A stretch of DNA of 33,046 bases from a virus: IMG/VR virus record IMGVR_UViG_3300020385_000034, positions 1 through 33,046 of that record, one strand, 5' to 3'. Both the position numbers and the translations under genes were made by a program. Each line of letters begins with the position of its first letter. Position 1 is the first letter of the stretch. Below are positions 1 through 8,856 of the stretch, piece by piece. The notes under the pieces are model-generated. The model saw only the letters and a program-made list of their open reading frames with translations. It made no database searches and was not told the origin of the DNA.

Positions 1-61
1 TGTTCCACTTTGCTTCAAATAACATTTCCATAGACTGTCGGGTTTCTGGTCTCATACTCAT
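1..61 (-). CDS. N-terminal fragment of an unidentified protein, cut by the left edge
   Basis: An ATG at 61 on the minus strand opens a frame that reads MSMRPETRQSMEMLFEAKW and runs off the window. An AAGGAG sequence lies at 75-80, 13 nt before the ATG, which is longer than ideal; a second in-frame ATG lies at 55. A competing 30-codon ORF (15-107, beginning MKIDKDLL) covers the same DNA in another frame and has no ribosome site I could see. Too little is visible to name the protein. It probably belongs to the unit started by the promoter at 382-410. Confidence 0.4.
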   Translation of the reverse strand, partial: MSMRPETRQSMEMLFEAKWN

Positions 62-119
62 AACAATTAAGAATCTCCTTGTATAGTAGGTCTTTATCGA
101 TTTTCATAAAACCTAATAG

Positions 120-156
120 GGCAATTTTTTGCCGGGGTTTTTTTGCCCCGATTTTT
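120..156 (+). terminator. Two abutting hairpins, possible plus-strand terminator
   Basis: Between the 66-aa ORF and the left-edge gene are two adjacent inverted repeats: GGCAA/TTGCC with a T4 loop (120-133) and CGGGG/CCCCG with a T-rich 8-nt loop (133-150), sharing one base. On the plus strand the second is followed by ATTTTT, as in a weak intrinsic terminator. On the minus strand, where the genes are, there is no U-tract. No plus-strand gene is seen upstream, so the role is unclear; it could instead shape the leader of the left-edge gene. Confidence 0.35.
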
Positions 157-178
157 GGAATTAAAAGTCGATTTTCCC

Positions 179-358
179 TCAGAGAGGAGATGCATACTCA
201 ATCACACCCTCGTCTGCTTCTTCACGAACAAACTGAACCAAGTTAAGGAAGGTATTCATATTATCAAAGTCTACGATCTTCTCACTGCCTTGGTCAGAAT
301 ACAGTGAGATTTTCCATTTAAATGGGTCGATGATGACCCTGGAGAGATACTCTTCCAT
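179..358 (-). CDS. Small hypothetical protein (59 aa, or 66 aa from an upstream ATG)
   Basis: A small acidic, soluble protein ending EEADEGVIEYASPL. I do not recognise a family. The frame has ATGs at 379 and 358. The upstream one lies only 2 nt past the -10 of the promoter at 382-410 and so would precede the expected transcription start; I therefore prefer 358. Neither start has a clear Shine-Dalgarno sequence, so translation may begin near the 5' end of a short-leader RNA. It is the first gene after the structural block and appears separately transcribed. Confidence 0.5.
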   Translation of the reverse strand: MEEYLSRVIIDPFKWKISLYSDQGSEKIVDFDNMNTFLNLVQFVREEADEGVIEYASPL

Positions 359-381
359 GTGGTTTGCTTGATTACCCATTT

Positions 382-410
382 AGTATAGCAGAATTACAGT
401 TTAGCGTCAA
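382..410 (-). promoter_or_regulatory. Sigma70-type promoter TTGACG-N17-TATACT
   Basis: On the minus strand a -35 TTGACG (405-410) is separated by exactly 17 nt from a -10 TATACT (382-387), which also has the extended TG one base upstream. That is two mismatches from the bacterial consensus at optimal spacing. It lies inside the last codons of the 281-aa structural gene and points left, to the 59-aa gene and the left-edge gene. It is the kind of promoter a T4-like phage uses early, with host polymerase, placed at the end of a late structural block. Confidence 0.7.
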
Positions 411-1239
411 GGTCTACGGAGTCCACTTTTTCTTCTGGTCTCCTCCACTTAGTTTCTCTGTTACGACTCATACCCAAGAACAACTCATTATCGCCAGGAT
501 AATCATAACAACTATCACCTTCATATACAACGTGAAGTTTTACACTATGGTCCATTGGATTTATCCATCTTGCTGCCCATATTTCATAGAAGCAATCAAT
601 TGCTACGGCATTACCTGATTTAATTTTGACAATTTTACCCCACTCAATCGCATCAACCATCAAATCTTGTGATGTGCGAATTTGAGTAAGTGTTACAGTA
701 ATAGACTCTGGATCAATAAGACCCTCCCAATATTCTGGAAGTTCAATTACATTTTTCCCAGTTAATCTACCCCTGATATAAATTCCTGCCTCCGGTCCTT
801 CGGCAACAATGTGTCTAATTCTTTTCTTTTTATTCTTTACGTGAGGAATATCAAACTCATTAAGTAGTTTATTACCAGATGCCACTCCATTGACGGCACA
901 AAGACCGCCACCTGCACCTGTGAGTGTAGGCACAGATACATCAGTAATAACTTGTAAACTATCAATTCTTGCTGTTCTATGGTAAAACGGATCGCAAGCT
1001 TGTAAGTCTTCATAGTCTGCTTGATTTATATTTCCGTACCAAATATATGGATAAGCATTTGCAGGAATACCAAATCCACCACCCGCACCAGGTTGTTCAG
1101 TATCACATTCCTTTCTACTTGAAGGAATATATTCTCCAGGAAAACTTACTCCTTCTGGTTGTCCTGGTGTTGGAAATGGCGATCCTGTTTCAGGATCTAT
1201 AGTACTTGCTGGTTGTAAAATGTCCGGTTGGTCTGCCAT
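394..1239 (-). CDS. Virion structural protein, tail-fibre type (281 aa)
   Basis: The N-terminal ~95 residues are Pro/Gly-rich. The C-terminal ~140 residues form a domain running from FDIPHVKNKKKRIRHIVAEGPEA through a W-x-G-L-I/V-x-P-x-S-I-T-V-T-L segment to D-C-F-Y and D-Y-P-G-D-N. The same domain ends the adjacent 257-aa protein, so the two are paralogues in this half. I know this domain from tail-fibre and other structural proteins of marine T4-like phages; its precise role is not known to me. An AGGAG site lies just before the ATG, 12 nt after the upstream gene's stop, so the gene is probably co-transcribed with it. The last codons contain the promoter for the next unit. Confidence 0.7.
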   Translation of the reverse strand: MADQPDILQPASTIDPETGSPFPTPGQPEGVSFPGEYIPSSRKECDTEQPGAGGGFGIPANAYPYIWYGNINQADYEDLQACDPFYHRTARIDSLQVITDVSVPTLTGAGGGLCAVNGVASGNKLLNEFDIPHVKNKKKRIRHIVAEGPEAGIYIRGRLTGKNVIELPEYWEGLIDPESITVTLTQIRTSQDLMVDAIEWGKIVKIKSGNAVAIDCFYEIWAARWINPMDHSVKLHVVYEGDSCYDYPGDNELFLGMSRNRETKWRRPEEKVDSVDLDAKL

Positions 1240-1251
1240 AATTATCTCCTA

Positions 1252-2025
1252 TTAAAATGAACCTGATTGTAAGTATTCTGAGTTGTTTCCTGGATAATCT
1301 TTTGGTGATGTACCTGGATATTCGGCAATATTTCTCTCACAATCTATTCTTTCTCCATAGATGTGATAGTAACAATTGATAGGTAACCCACCATTTGATT
1401 GTAAGTGTACGGTATTATCTGAAATTCTCTTAACAATGACCTGTTGATGAGCACCAATTGGAGTTAGACTAACTGTTATTGACGAAGGACTTACTAAATT
1501 CTTCCAGTAAGGTGGGAGAAAAATTTTATTTTTGTTCCTGACCTTACCCCTAGTATATACATCTGCAGTAGGTCCTTCAGGTGCTACATGGCGAAGTCTA
1601 TAACCTTCTTTAGTGGGGTGTGGAATATCAAAATCCTTCTTTGCAGATAAAATATGTCGTCCACAGTTAGACATAATTGGTCCACCAGAAACAATCATAC
1701 CTCCTGCTTGAATCCTAAAATTAACATCTAAGTTTCCCATAACACCCGCATTAGGAGAAACAATTAACGAGTACGGATTACTGAGACCTTGACATAATGC
1801 TCCAGGTGCGAAAGGCGGGAGGCAATCTGGGTCTGGGTTAGCCAAAGGACCAACCATCATTGTTGCAAATGGCGTTGGAAAGTGAACTCCAGCACCAACA
1901 ACCATAGGACCCTCAACAAATGCCGATCCATTAATTTTTGAGTTTCCTTCCTTAATAGCAGGAACAAACCCTTGGCCAACTTTAAGTTGACCACCAATAT
2001 TCATATCATCAAAACCAAATGACAT
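1252..2025 (-). CDS. Virion structural protein, tail-fibre type (257 aa)
   Basis: The N-terminal half is low-charge and Gly/Pro-rich, with short beta-like repeats (G-x-V-V/I-G, I-Q-A-G-G). The C-terminal half is the same domain as in the next gene, here with KKDFDIPHPTKEGYRLRH, L-P-x-Y-W-K-N-L-V, S-I-T-V-S-L-T-P-I-G, I-N-C-Y-Y-H-I-Y-G-E-R and ending near DYPGNNSEY. Sharing a C-terminal domain with different N-termini suggests a common attachment or maturation module with variable partners. An AGGAG lies upstream of the ATG, and only 8 nt separate the gene from the one before it. It probably works in the tail fibre or baseplate periphery, inferred from position after the giant adhesin-like gene. 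Confidence 0.7.
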   Translation of the reverse strand: MSFGFDDMNIGGQLKVGQGFVPAIKEGNSKINGSAFVEGPMVVGAGVHFPTPFATMMVGPLANPDPDCLPPFAPGALCQGLSNPYSLIVSPNAGVMGNLDVNFRIQAGGMIVSGGPIMSNCGRHILSAKKDFDIPHPTKEGYRLRHVAPEGPTADVYTRGKVRNKNKIFLPPYWKNLVSPSSITVSLTPIGAHQQVIVKRISDNTVHLQSNGGLPINCYYHIYGERIDCERNIAEYPGTSPKDYPGNNSEYLQSGSF

Positions 2026-2033
2026 CTCTGCTC

Positions 2034-2666
2034 CTATGCATTGTTATTTTTCTTTTGGATTCGTTGCAAATTATTCTTGGAGTCTTTTACTGAACAAGCA
2101 TCAGTAACACCACGAATAATTGCACCATAGAGTTGTAATTGAGAATTTGCTGCTAACTCAGCATCACCAGAAGTTACCATCGATAGTTTGTTCTTGGCAT
2201 TTAATATAACTTTATTAGCATCAAGAGTGATATTTTCAGATGCATGGAGTCGAATACTTCCTTTTGAACTATCTTCTCCTGTAGCATTTAATTCAATATC
2301 CTTCCCTTCAATCCTTACCTTACCATTCTCAGCAACAATACATATATTACCATTTTTTGCGTGAAGCATCAAGGTGTCTTGTGCCTCTTCGTTATCCTCA
2401 CCACAAGAAATTGTAAAGTTTCCCGGAGATACTGATTGAGTCCAACCTTTTCGTCTTCCCGTTTTATCCATACAGAAAGAATGGCGTCCATCATGTCCTT
2501 GTAAAAGAACTGATGAAGTTACTGAACCATCTTCATGTATATATCCAAATTGAATTGAACCATGATCATTTCCATAACGAATAGCAGTAAAGTTTGCGTC
2601 TGCTTGACCAGAATTTGAATTCTTACTTGGTAATCTTGTTGGTTCTGAGTGTTTTTGTGTTGCCAT
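2034..2666 (-). CDS. Putative beta-helical virion structural protein (210 aa)
   Basis: After a polar N-terminus, residues ~95-180 show repeating short beta-strand units (N-G-N-I-C-I-V, N-G-K-V-R-I-E-G-K-D-I-E-L-N, G-S-I-R-L-H-A, N-I-T-L-D-A-N-K-V-I-L-N-A), the pattern of triple-stranded beta-helices in T4 gp5 C-termini and VgrG spikes. The C-terminus is basic and polar. The gene sits between the 2037-aa protein and the paired tail-fibre genes, with 5 nt to the former. A spike or fibre shaft role is an inference from the repeat pattern; no enzyme motif is visible. The start has no strong Shine-Dalgarno and probably depends on coupling to the upstream gene. Confidence 0.6.
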   Translation of the reverse strand: MATQKHSEPTRLPSKNSNSGQADANFTAIRYGNDHGSIQFGYIHEDGSVTSSVLLQGHDGRHSFCMDKTGRRKGWTQSVSPGNFTISCGEDNEEAQDTLMLHAKNGNICIVAENGKVRIEGKDIELNATGEDSSKGSIRLHASENITLDANKVILNAKNKLSMVTSGDAELAANSQLQLYGAIIRGVTDACSVKDSKNNLQRIQKKNNNA

Positions 2667-2671
2667 TATAC

Positions 2672-5600
2672 TTAAGTTATGTTATCAGGTGTTCCAGGAA
2701 GATTAAGTCTAGGATCATTACTCTGAATGTCCGTACCCTGTCTAAGGATAGCAGAAGGTCTTGTAGTAACCTCTCTAGTGATACTCTCTTGCAAGGTATC
2801 ATAGACACGAACAAGTCCTCCTACTGTCTCATAGACACCAGCATAGCGTAGACCATTCTTAATGAATACCTGACCATAGAATGCTCTACCATCTATATAT
2901 CCAGTCTGCTTGAGACCGACCAAATCTGTTACCTGAATCAAGGTTTGCGGGTCAACTCCAATAGGATCTCTAACTATTTTAAATCTAGGTCTGAGAACAG
3001 CATTAACACCAGTAGCAGAAATAATAGATATTGTTGGTGTTCTTGTAAATCCTGCTCCTGGAGAAAGAATATTAACACCTACAACTGCACCAAATGGTCC
3101 AGTAACAAGACTTAAAACTGGATTTCTACCACCACTATTAGGCACCGGTCTGCCTGTCCCCGGATCTCCTATAACAACATCTCCAGTACCACCAGTACCA
3201 CCAGCACCATCACCAGCACCACCAGTACCTCCACCGCCACCATCTTCACCATCTCCAGCGCCACCATCTCCATCTCCAGCGCCGCCACCGCCTGGTGCTC
3301 CACCGCCACCAGGTCCCCCGCTTGGTGCTCCACCTCCTCCTTTTGGTAGTCCTGGCTCATTGGTGTCATAATTTGGCACGGTTTTCTCAGGATCACCAGT
3401 GAACTGGTAATCTCCAGAAGGAGGAATCAGTGTTCCCCCAGGTCCACCAAGACCAGTATCGTCAGTTATACCACCCGGTGGAGTTGCTGGTTCATTAATA
3501 CCTGGTAGTAAAATATCATCATCCTCAAATCCACCAGTAACTGTGATTGGATCACCTGGTTTATAGTTAATTCCAGGATTCTCAATATCTATATCTTCTA
3601 ATACAAGAGTAACAGGATAACCACCACCAGGATCACCTGTATATCCAACACCAGGAGTTTTAACTACAACATCCTTAATAACACCAATACCACCTATTTC
3701 TTGAGGACATGGTGGAGGGATCAAAATAGCAGAAGCACCAACAGGATTTTGCTTCCAAGAAGATTGATCGCTAATTTCTGTTGGCACATTTGCAAGAATC
3801 TCAAGACCACAATAGACTGGGTTTAAAACGAAGTTAGTTCCTGGTTGATTTGAGTTTTCTAATGTAATCTCAACAGTTTTCTTGCCCTTAGTAAATCTTC
3901 TAGTTTTTTCTTCTATATTTTCTGAAACTTCTGTTCTTTGAACTCTTCTACCATCAACTCTAACGACCATTTTATCATCTGCTTGGGTTCGGAAAGTATA
4001 TCTTCCATCAATAGGGAAATCTACATTTTCCCAGGTAAATACCCACTCTCTTCCTTGGATTTCTTCTGTTGCCTGTCTTCCAAACGCGAAGAACGGCGAT
4101 AGATATGGACCCAAATGGTCTTTTACTTTAACTTTAGTACCCTTTTTTGCGGAGCTTCTGGCAAAACTTTTCTTTTTATAACTTGTAATGAGAGGACCAT
4201 TATAACGTATACTACCTTTTCCTTTAATTCTCTTTGGTTTGTTTGCTTCTTTATCAATCACTGTTGTGAGAATTTTTACATAACTATCTTCACCATCAGA
4301 AGAACCTTCTTCTCTTTCTAGTTTTGCCTTACCACCTTTACCAACTACAACTTGAAGTCTAGTTCCGGCAGGAAGTCTTTTATCAGCATATGCATATGCA
4401 CCACCAGATCCACCGCCACCACCTTTAACCATTTTTTCTTTTACTTCAGTTTTAATTTTGATAACTTGTCTTCTACCATCACCATCATAGTAGAAAGATT
4501 CTCCTTCACCAGTACCAGTTATAGTCTCATACGTATCACCTGCTCTATCAGTATAACCAGATCCACCACCACCAATACATCTGGCTCTAACTGCAGTCAT
4601 ATTTAACTTTCCTGGTTCTGATTTTGGTACTAATACTTCATAAGTTCCTGGTTCTGTATAAGTCACACTTTTTCCTGTGCTACCCCAAATAATCTTAACA
4701 CCACCACCAGCACCATCACCAGCATTGCCAAGACCACGGTTTCCGCCGCCACCAGCACCATACTTAGCACCCTTTCCTCCATCATCATCAGCACTTCTAA
4801 TTTCATTTGCGGTTCCTCTTTCAGAACCCATAAGGTCTGCACCATAACCACCATCGATAGTTCCGCCCTTACCACTTTTCGCTGACCTACCATTTCTTAA
4901 ACCAGCACCACCACCATTGCCACCTTTTTTTCCATCTTGCTGCCCTTCACCAGGACCACCTCTACCACCCTTTCCTTTCTTTACCCTACCTACTTTGTTC
5001 TGTTTCTTACCAGAAGTTCCTCCGAATCCACCACCTGCATGACAGAGCATAGATTCTTTAATAATATCAACATCGATTTCTTTTGCGTTACTGACCCAAT
5101 CAGCAGTGTCAAAAATTACTTTAGGTTTTTTTACAAATGATTTCTGAGCAGCATTTGTCACATTAACTGTAATAGTTGTGCTTCCTTCATTTAAGAAAAC
5201 TTTATTTAAAGATGGAAGTGGTTTTGAAAATGATTCAAGAGCGAAGGTTGCTCCACCAACAGTTATGCTTCCTCCATCATCACAAGCACCTCTAACACCA
5301 TAGAACCCAGCATATGGAACTTTGACATTCCAACTTTTAGAAAATGTTACACCTGATTCAGAACTCTCTGGACTTGACTTTGGTTGTATAGGAGACATCG
5401 CAAAGCGATTCATAAATTTTCCCCATCTCTTATCGTAGACAGGATACCACCTACCACTATCAGATCCATTAAACCTGGTTGTCCACATTGGATTGTTAGG
5501 ACATCTACCCTCCTGTGGTGGTGGAGTTTCTTTTGGAATCGGTGCTCTTGGTGCCTTGATTGCTAACGCAAGACCCATTGGATTCTCTTGCCAACTTTCT

Positions 5601-8600
5601 AAATTTTCATACTCAACTATTTGCTCAGAAGATGCTGTCCTAATTTCCATAGCAATTCCCATAGGGTTGCCATTTTGTATAGTTTTACCCCTCTTCTGGG
5701 TAAGTTCTACTCTAATTCTATAATCTCCTTTAGTAAAGAATGCTAATTCTGTTTTTGGTTCTGTTGCATCAGCTGTGATTACATATTCATCACCACCTCT
5801 TTCCCTATTCCTTAGACCATTTCCAATTGCTTTCTTACCTTTGCCTGACACATTTCCAATTAATATTCTTGCACTGTCATCTGCAGCAGCTTTAATCATA
5901 TAATTGCCATCTTGAGGAAAGGTTATTTTTTCCCATCGGATAACATGCTCTCCTGCATATGAGTCAGTAGAATAAGTAGCTGCTGATTTTTCTTGATCTA
6001 AAATTTTAGTGCTTGTTATGTTTAAATCGGCATTAGTATCATATCCATTATCGATATTATCATCAAAACCAATTTTTACACTATCAATTTGTTTAAACCC
6101 ACTCGTTGGACTACCACCTATCTGCTTGATACGATATCTTTTTCCAGCAGTAAACTCACCAGAACCTTTGATATTGTCCTTTTCCTTACCAACTAAAACA
6201 ATTTGAGCATCATCATCATCATCCCCCGCTACGTTTACCTCTTTGATATCTCTTCGTAATCTCAATAAATCATTATCAGTTTCAATAGAAATTTCACTCA
6301 CAGCAAGACCAGATGTTCTTAGATTATCATCAACTTTCATTTGAAAGTCAATCTTCATTCTGCCTGAACCAGTAACCTTAAGGTAAAGATTGCCACCTTC
6401 ATTCTCAAAGAATGCCTTTGGAGTTTCTGATACAGATTTTATTTTATCGCCCTGAGGGTCAAAAGGAAGTACCCCATACCTATTAAAGAAAGGACCAATC
6501 TTTTTATCTAAAATTGGTTTTGCTCTATACAGTTTTCTATCTGCCTTACCCATAGAAGAACTTGTATCAAAAATACTGTAAGGAGAAGAACTTCCTCTAC
6601 CGGGTTGTGAAGCTTTTGATGAACTACTTGATGAACTACTTGATGAACTAGACTTACTTTTATTAGATTTCATAGTAAAGCTATAGGTGTCATCACCCTT
6701 TTTATCTTTCTTAAGATCTCTTTTTGATCCTAAAAGTTTGAGCTCCTTATTGTTTTCAAAAATTTTAACTCGTTCTACTGCTAGATAATACTTTTTTGGA
6801 TCATCATCCCACCTAAATCTTAGTTTAACTGATCCAGTTCCAATGAGATTATTACCATCTTTAGAAAAAACTACATCACCACTTAAAATTTCAAGATGTG
6901 CGTTAGGATCATCACCATCTTCATCATAGAATTTTATTGTTTTGCCGTTACCACTAACATCTAATGTATTATTTACTGAATTTAACCCAATATAGGCAAT
7001 CTTATATACAATCTTCTCAGATTGTTCTTTCTCCGGAGTCTCCTTAGATTGTTTATTTACTATCGCAGCTGGTGTAACTATTGTTTTAGTTATCGTCTCT
7101 TCACCACCATTTTCAAGTGATGCTGTAATTGTATACAGACCTTCTGTTATAGATTTAGTAACTGAACTTGGAGTTCTTTTTGTTGCATTTTGTTTAGTAA
7201 ATCTTCTAATTTGAGCCGGTGTAAAATCCCAAAGAGTTCCTCCAGAATCACTAAAATTTATATTACAAAAACTATCCCCAATGGCAGTGAAAGTATACTC
7301 CCCATCATAAGGAAAGTATTCTTGCCAAACCATAGTATAAACCTTACCCACATGTGCGCTACCTTCTGCATCACTCTCGGGCACAGGAGATATTGCATAC
7401 TTATTCATAAAAGTATCATCAACAACCTCTATAGGATTTCTCTTGGTTGGATCTCTAAAAGAAAGTCTGTAGGTTAAATCATACGTACTCTCTTTTCTTT
7501 TTTGATTCTCTTTTGTATTAGATTTATTTTTATTTTGTGCCTTTATCGTTTGTTTATTTTTTGCTTTAAATCTACCTCTTTGTGCGGTAAGTTGCAAATC
7601 ATCATTATCATCTCTTGATCCTACATAGTCAGCAAAAATTACTTTACCTTTTCCAGGACCTCTTTCTACAGATTTTCCACCAGATTCCCTTACGAGACCT
7701 TGTTCAATTGCTCTATCAACATTCTTAACCTTTCTTTTTTTATCAGAGGTAACAATATAAGTTGTGTTAACTCTAACTCTTCTAATTACTTTTCTATTTC
7801 CAGAATTTCTAGTTTTGTCTACTTTAAACTCTCTACCAATACCTTTAATACTAAATTTATGAGAACCATCCTCTGCTTCAAAATTAAATTCTAAGTTTCT
7901 ATTTCTTCTTGAACCTTGACTATAAATTTCAAACTCAACAGGAACTAAACCAGTAATCTTATCAGGTTTGAGAAGGTCTCCACCCCAAGTCCAATGGTCA
8001 ACAGGAAAAACTACATTATTATTTTTATTTTCGCCTACAACAATAAGAGGTTTTTGACTTCTACTATCCCACCAAGTTCCTGTTGATTTTCTTTGAACAA
8101 ACTCTTGATATTTTTGAGTCTCTGATCTGATAGGGTCTTGAAAATAATTTGCATAATCACCTGGATTCCAATTACCTATGATTTTACTACTTACAGGGTC
8201 AAGTCTGACACCATATTCATCTTCAAGGAAATTGGGAATTAGAGTTTCTAAATCTAAATTCTCAAACTCATCTTCAGTAGTATAAGTTTCAAGCACAGTT
8301 GCAGTTTGGCCAAGAAATGCCTGAGCATTTACTTTAGTTGCAAATCCAAAAGTATCTTTAATTTCTACAAGTGGTGGATACCTATATCCAAAACCACCAT
8401 GAATTAAATCTACTGCTAAAATAGAACCATCCTTACCAACTACAGCATTAGCCTGAGCTCCAATTCCTCCTCCACCTAAAAAATTAACTTCTATCTTATT
8501 AACATCGTCCAAACCAATACTAGGATCGTTCCCACTAATACCGCCACATGCACCCACATCATTTTTTGGCATAACATCGTCTGGTGTTAATGCATTGACT

Positions 8601-8785
8601 TCATTAATATTTAAATATCTTACTCCATCCCTATTAGCTACAACAAACTGTGTGCCAGGTTCAAGTTTCGCATATCTGTTGGCTTCAAAAATAGTTACGT
8701 TAGAAACGTAACCCCTATCTGCAGAGATATATCCAACTCTAATGTCTTGTTTTCTTGGCGGTCCAAAAAGATCGAATCTTGCCAT
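2672..8785 (-). CDS. Giant adhesin-like virion protein with PA14-like repeats and glycine-rich domain (2037 aa)
   Basis: This is the largest gene in the window. At least four modules share the pattern F-P-x-D-G-x-Y-x-F/V-x(4-5)-D-D or close to it, near WQEYFPYDGEYTF, WEKITFPQDGNYMI, WNVKVPYAGFYGV and WENVDFPIDGRYTF; this resembles PA14-type carbohydrate-binding beta-sandwiches. Three are followed by N-P-M/V-G-x-A. A poly-Ser stretch lies near residue 720. A glycine-rich segment follows the third module, including G-T-Y-E-V-L-V-P and GGGGSGG, as in phage tail glycine-rich adhesin domains; another lies near the C-terminus. Three G-x-G-[FY]-x(3-5)-P motifs also occur. The most likely role is host-surface recognition on tail or baseplate. 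A CATAAATA late-promoter sequence lies 34 nt upstream. Confidence 0.75.
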   Translation of the reverse strand: MARFDLFGPPRKQDIRVGYISADRGYVSNVTIFEANRYAKLEPGTQFVVANRDGVRYLNINEVNALTPDDVMPKNDVGACGGISGNDPSIGLDDVNKIEVNFLGGGGIGAQANAVVGKDGSILAVDLIHGGFGYRYPPLVEIKDTFGFATKVNAQAFLGQTATVLETYTTEDEFENLDLETLIPNFLEDEYGVRLDPVSSKIIGNWNPGDYANYFQDPIRSETQKYQEFVQRKSTGTWWDSRSQKPLIVVGENKNNNVVFPVDHWTWGGDLLKPDKITGLVPVEFEIYSQGSRRNRNLEFNFEAEDGSHKFSIKGIGREFKVDKTRNSGNRKVIRRVRVNTTYIVTSDKKRKVKNVDRAIEQGLVRESGGKSVERGPGKGKVIFADYVGSRDDNDDLQLTAQRGRFKAKNKQTIKAQNKNKSNTKENQKRKESTYDLTYRLSFRDPTKRNPIEVVDDTFMNKYAISPVPESDAEGSAHVGKVYTMVWQEYFPYDGEYTFTAIGDSFCNINFSDSGGTLWDFTPAQIRRFTKQNATKRTPSSVTKSITEGLYTITASLENGGEETITKTIVTPAAIVNKQSKETPEKEQSEKIVYKIAYIGLNSVNNTLDVSGNGKTIKFYDEDGDDPNAHLEILSGDVVFSKDGNNLIGTGSVKLRFRWDDDPKKYYLAVERVKIFENNKELKLLGSKRDLKKDKKGDDTYSFTMKSNKSKSSSSSSSSSSSSKASQPGRGSSSPYSIFDTSSSMGKADRKLYRAKPILDKKIGPFFNRYGVLPFDPQGDKIKSVSETPKAFFENEGGNLYLKVTGSGRMKIDFQMKVDDNLRTSGLAVSEISIETDNDLLRLRRDIKEVNVAGDDDDDAQIVLVGKEKDNIKGSGEFTAGKRYRIKQIGGSPTSGFKQIDSVKIGFDDNIDNGYDTNADLNITSTKILDQEKSAATYSTDSYAGEHVIRWEKITFPQDGNYMIKAAADDSARILIGNVSGKGKKAIGNGLRNRERGGDEYVITADATEPKTELAFFTKGDYRIRVELTQKRGKTIQNGNPMGIAMEIRTASSEQIVEYENLESWQENPMGLALAIKAPRAPIPKETPPPQEGRCPNNPMWTTRFNGSDSGRWYPVYDKRWGKFMNRFAMSPIQPKSSPESSESGVTFSKSWNVKVPYAGFYGVRGACDDGGSITVGGATFALESFSKPLPSLNKVFLNEGSTTITVNVTNAAQKSFVKKPKVIFDTADWVSNAKEIDVDIIKESMLCHAGGGFGGTSGKKQNKVGRVKKGKGGRGGPGEGQQDGKKGGNGGGAGLRNGRSAKSGKGGTIDGGYGADLMGSERGTANEIRSADDDGGKGAKYGAGGGGNRGLGNAGDGAGGGVKIIWGSTGKSVTYTEPGTYEVLVPKSEPGKLNMTAVRARCIGGGGSGYTDRAGDTYETITGTGEGESFYYDGDGRRQVIKIKTEVKEKMVKGGGGGSGGAYAYADKRLPAGTRLQVVVGKGGKAKLEREEGSSDGEDSYVKILTTVIDKEANKPKRIKGKGSIRYNGPLITSYKKKSFARSSAKKGTKVKVKDHLGPYLSPFFAFGRQATEEIQGREWVFTWENVDFPIDGRYTFRTQADDKMVVRVDGRRVQRTEVSENIEEKTRRFTKGKKTVEITLENSNQPGTNFVLNPVYCGLEILANVPTEISDQSSWKQNPVGASAILIPPPCPQEIGGIGVIKDVVVKTPGVGYTGDPGGGYPVTLVLEDIDIENPGINYKPGDPITVTGGFEDDDILLPGINEPATPPGGITDDTGLGGPGGTLIPPSGDYQFTGDPEKTVPNYDTNEPGLPKGGGGAPSGGPGGGGAPGGGGAGDGDGGAGDGEDGGGGGTGGAGDGAGGTGGTGDVVIGDPGTGRPVPNSGGRNPVLSLVTGPFGAVVGVNILSPGAGFTRTPTISIISATGVNAVLRPRFKIVRDPIGVDPQTLIQVTDLVGLKQTGYIDGRAFYGQVFIKNGLRYAGVYETVGGLVRVYDTLQESITREVTTRPSAILRQGTDIQSNDPRLNLPGTPDNIT

Positions 8786-8818
8786 GCTTATAAAAGTATT
8801 TCGCTACTAATATACAAA

Positions 8819-8826
8819 TATTTATG
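8819..8826 (-). promoter_or_regulatory. T4-type late promoter element CATAAATA
   Basis: In the 71-nt gap between the gp5-like gene and the 2037-aa gene the minus strand carries CATAAATA, matching the NATAAATA late-promoter core of T4-like cyanophages. It is correctly oriented about 34 nt ahead of the giant structural gene. A gp33-like coactivator is encoded in this window, consistent with late promoters. It is a short motif in AT-rich DNA, so chance occurrence is possible, but it lies in one of the few real gaps of the structural block. Confidence 0.55.
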
Positions 8827-8856
8827 AGGTTAGTTTAAACTTTAATATCTCCTTGG

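Noticed and set aside
3169-3396. Repetitive GGTGCTCC-type sequence, considered as CRISPR or satellite
   Set aside because: It encodes the Gly/Ala/Asp-rich C-terminal region of the 2037-aa protein; there are no regular repeat and spacer units.
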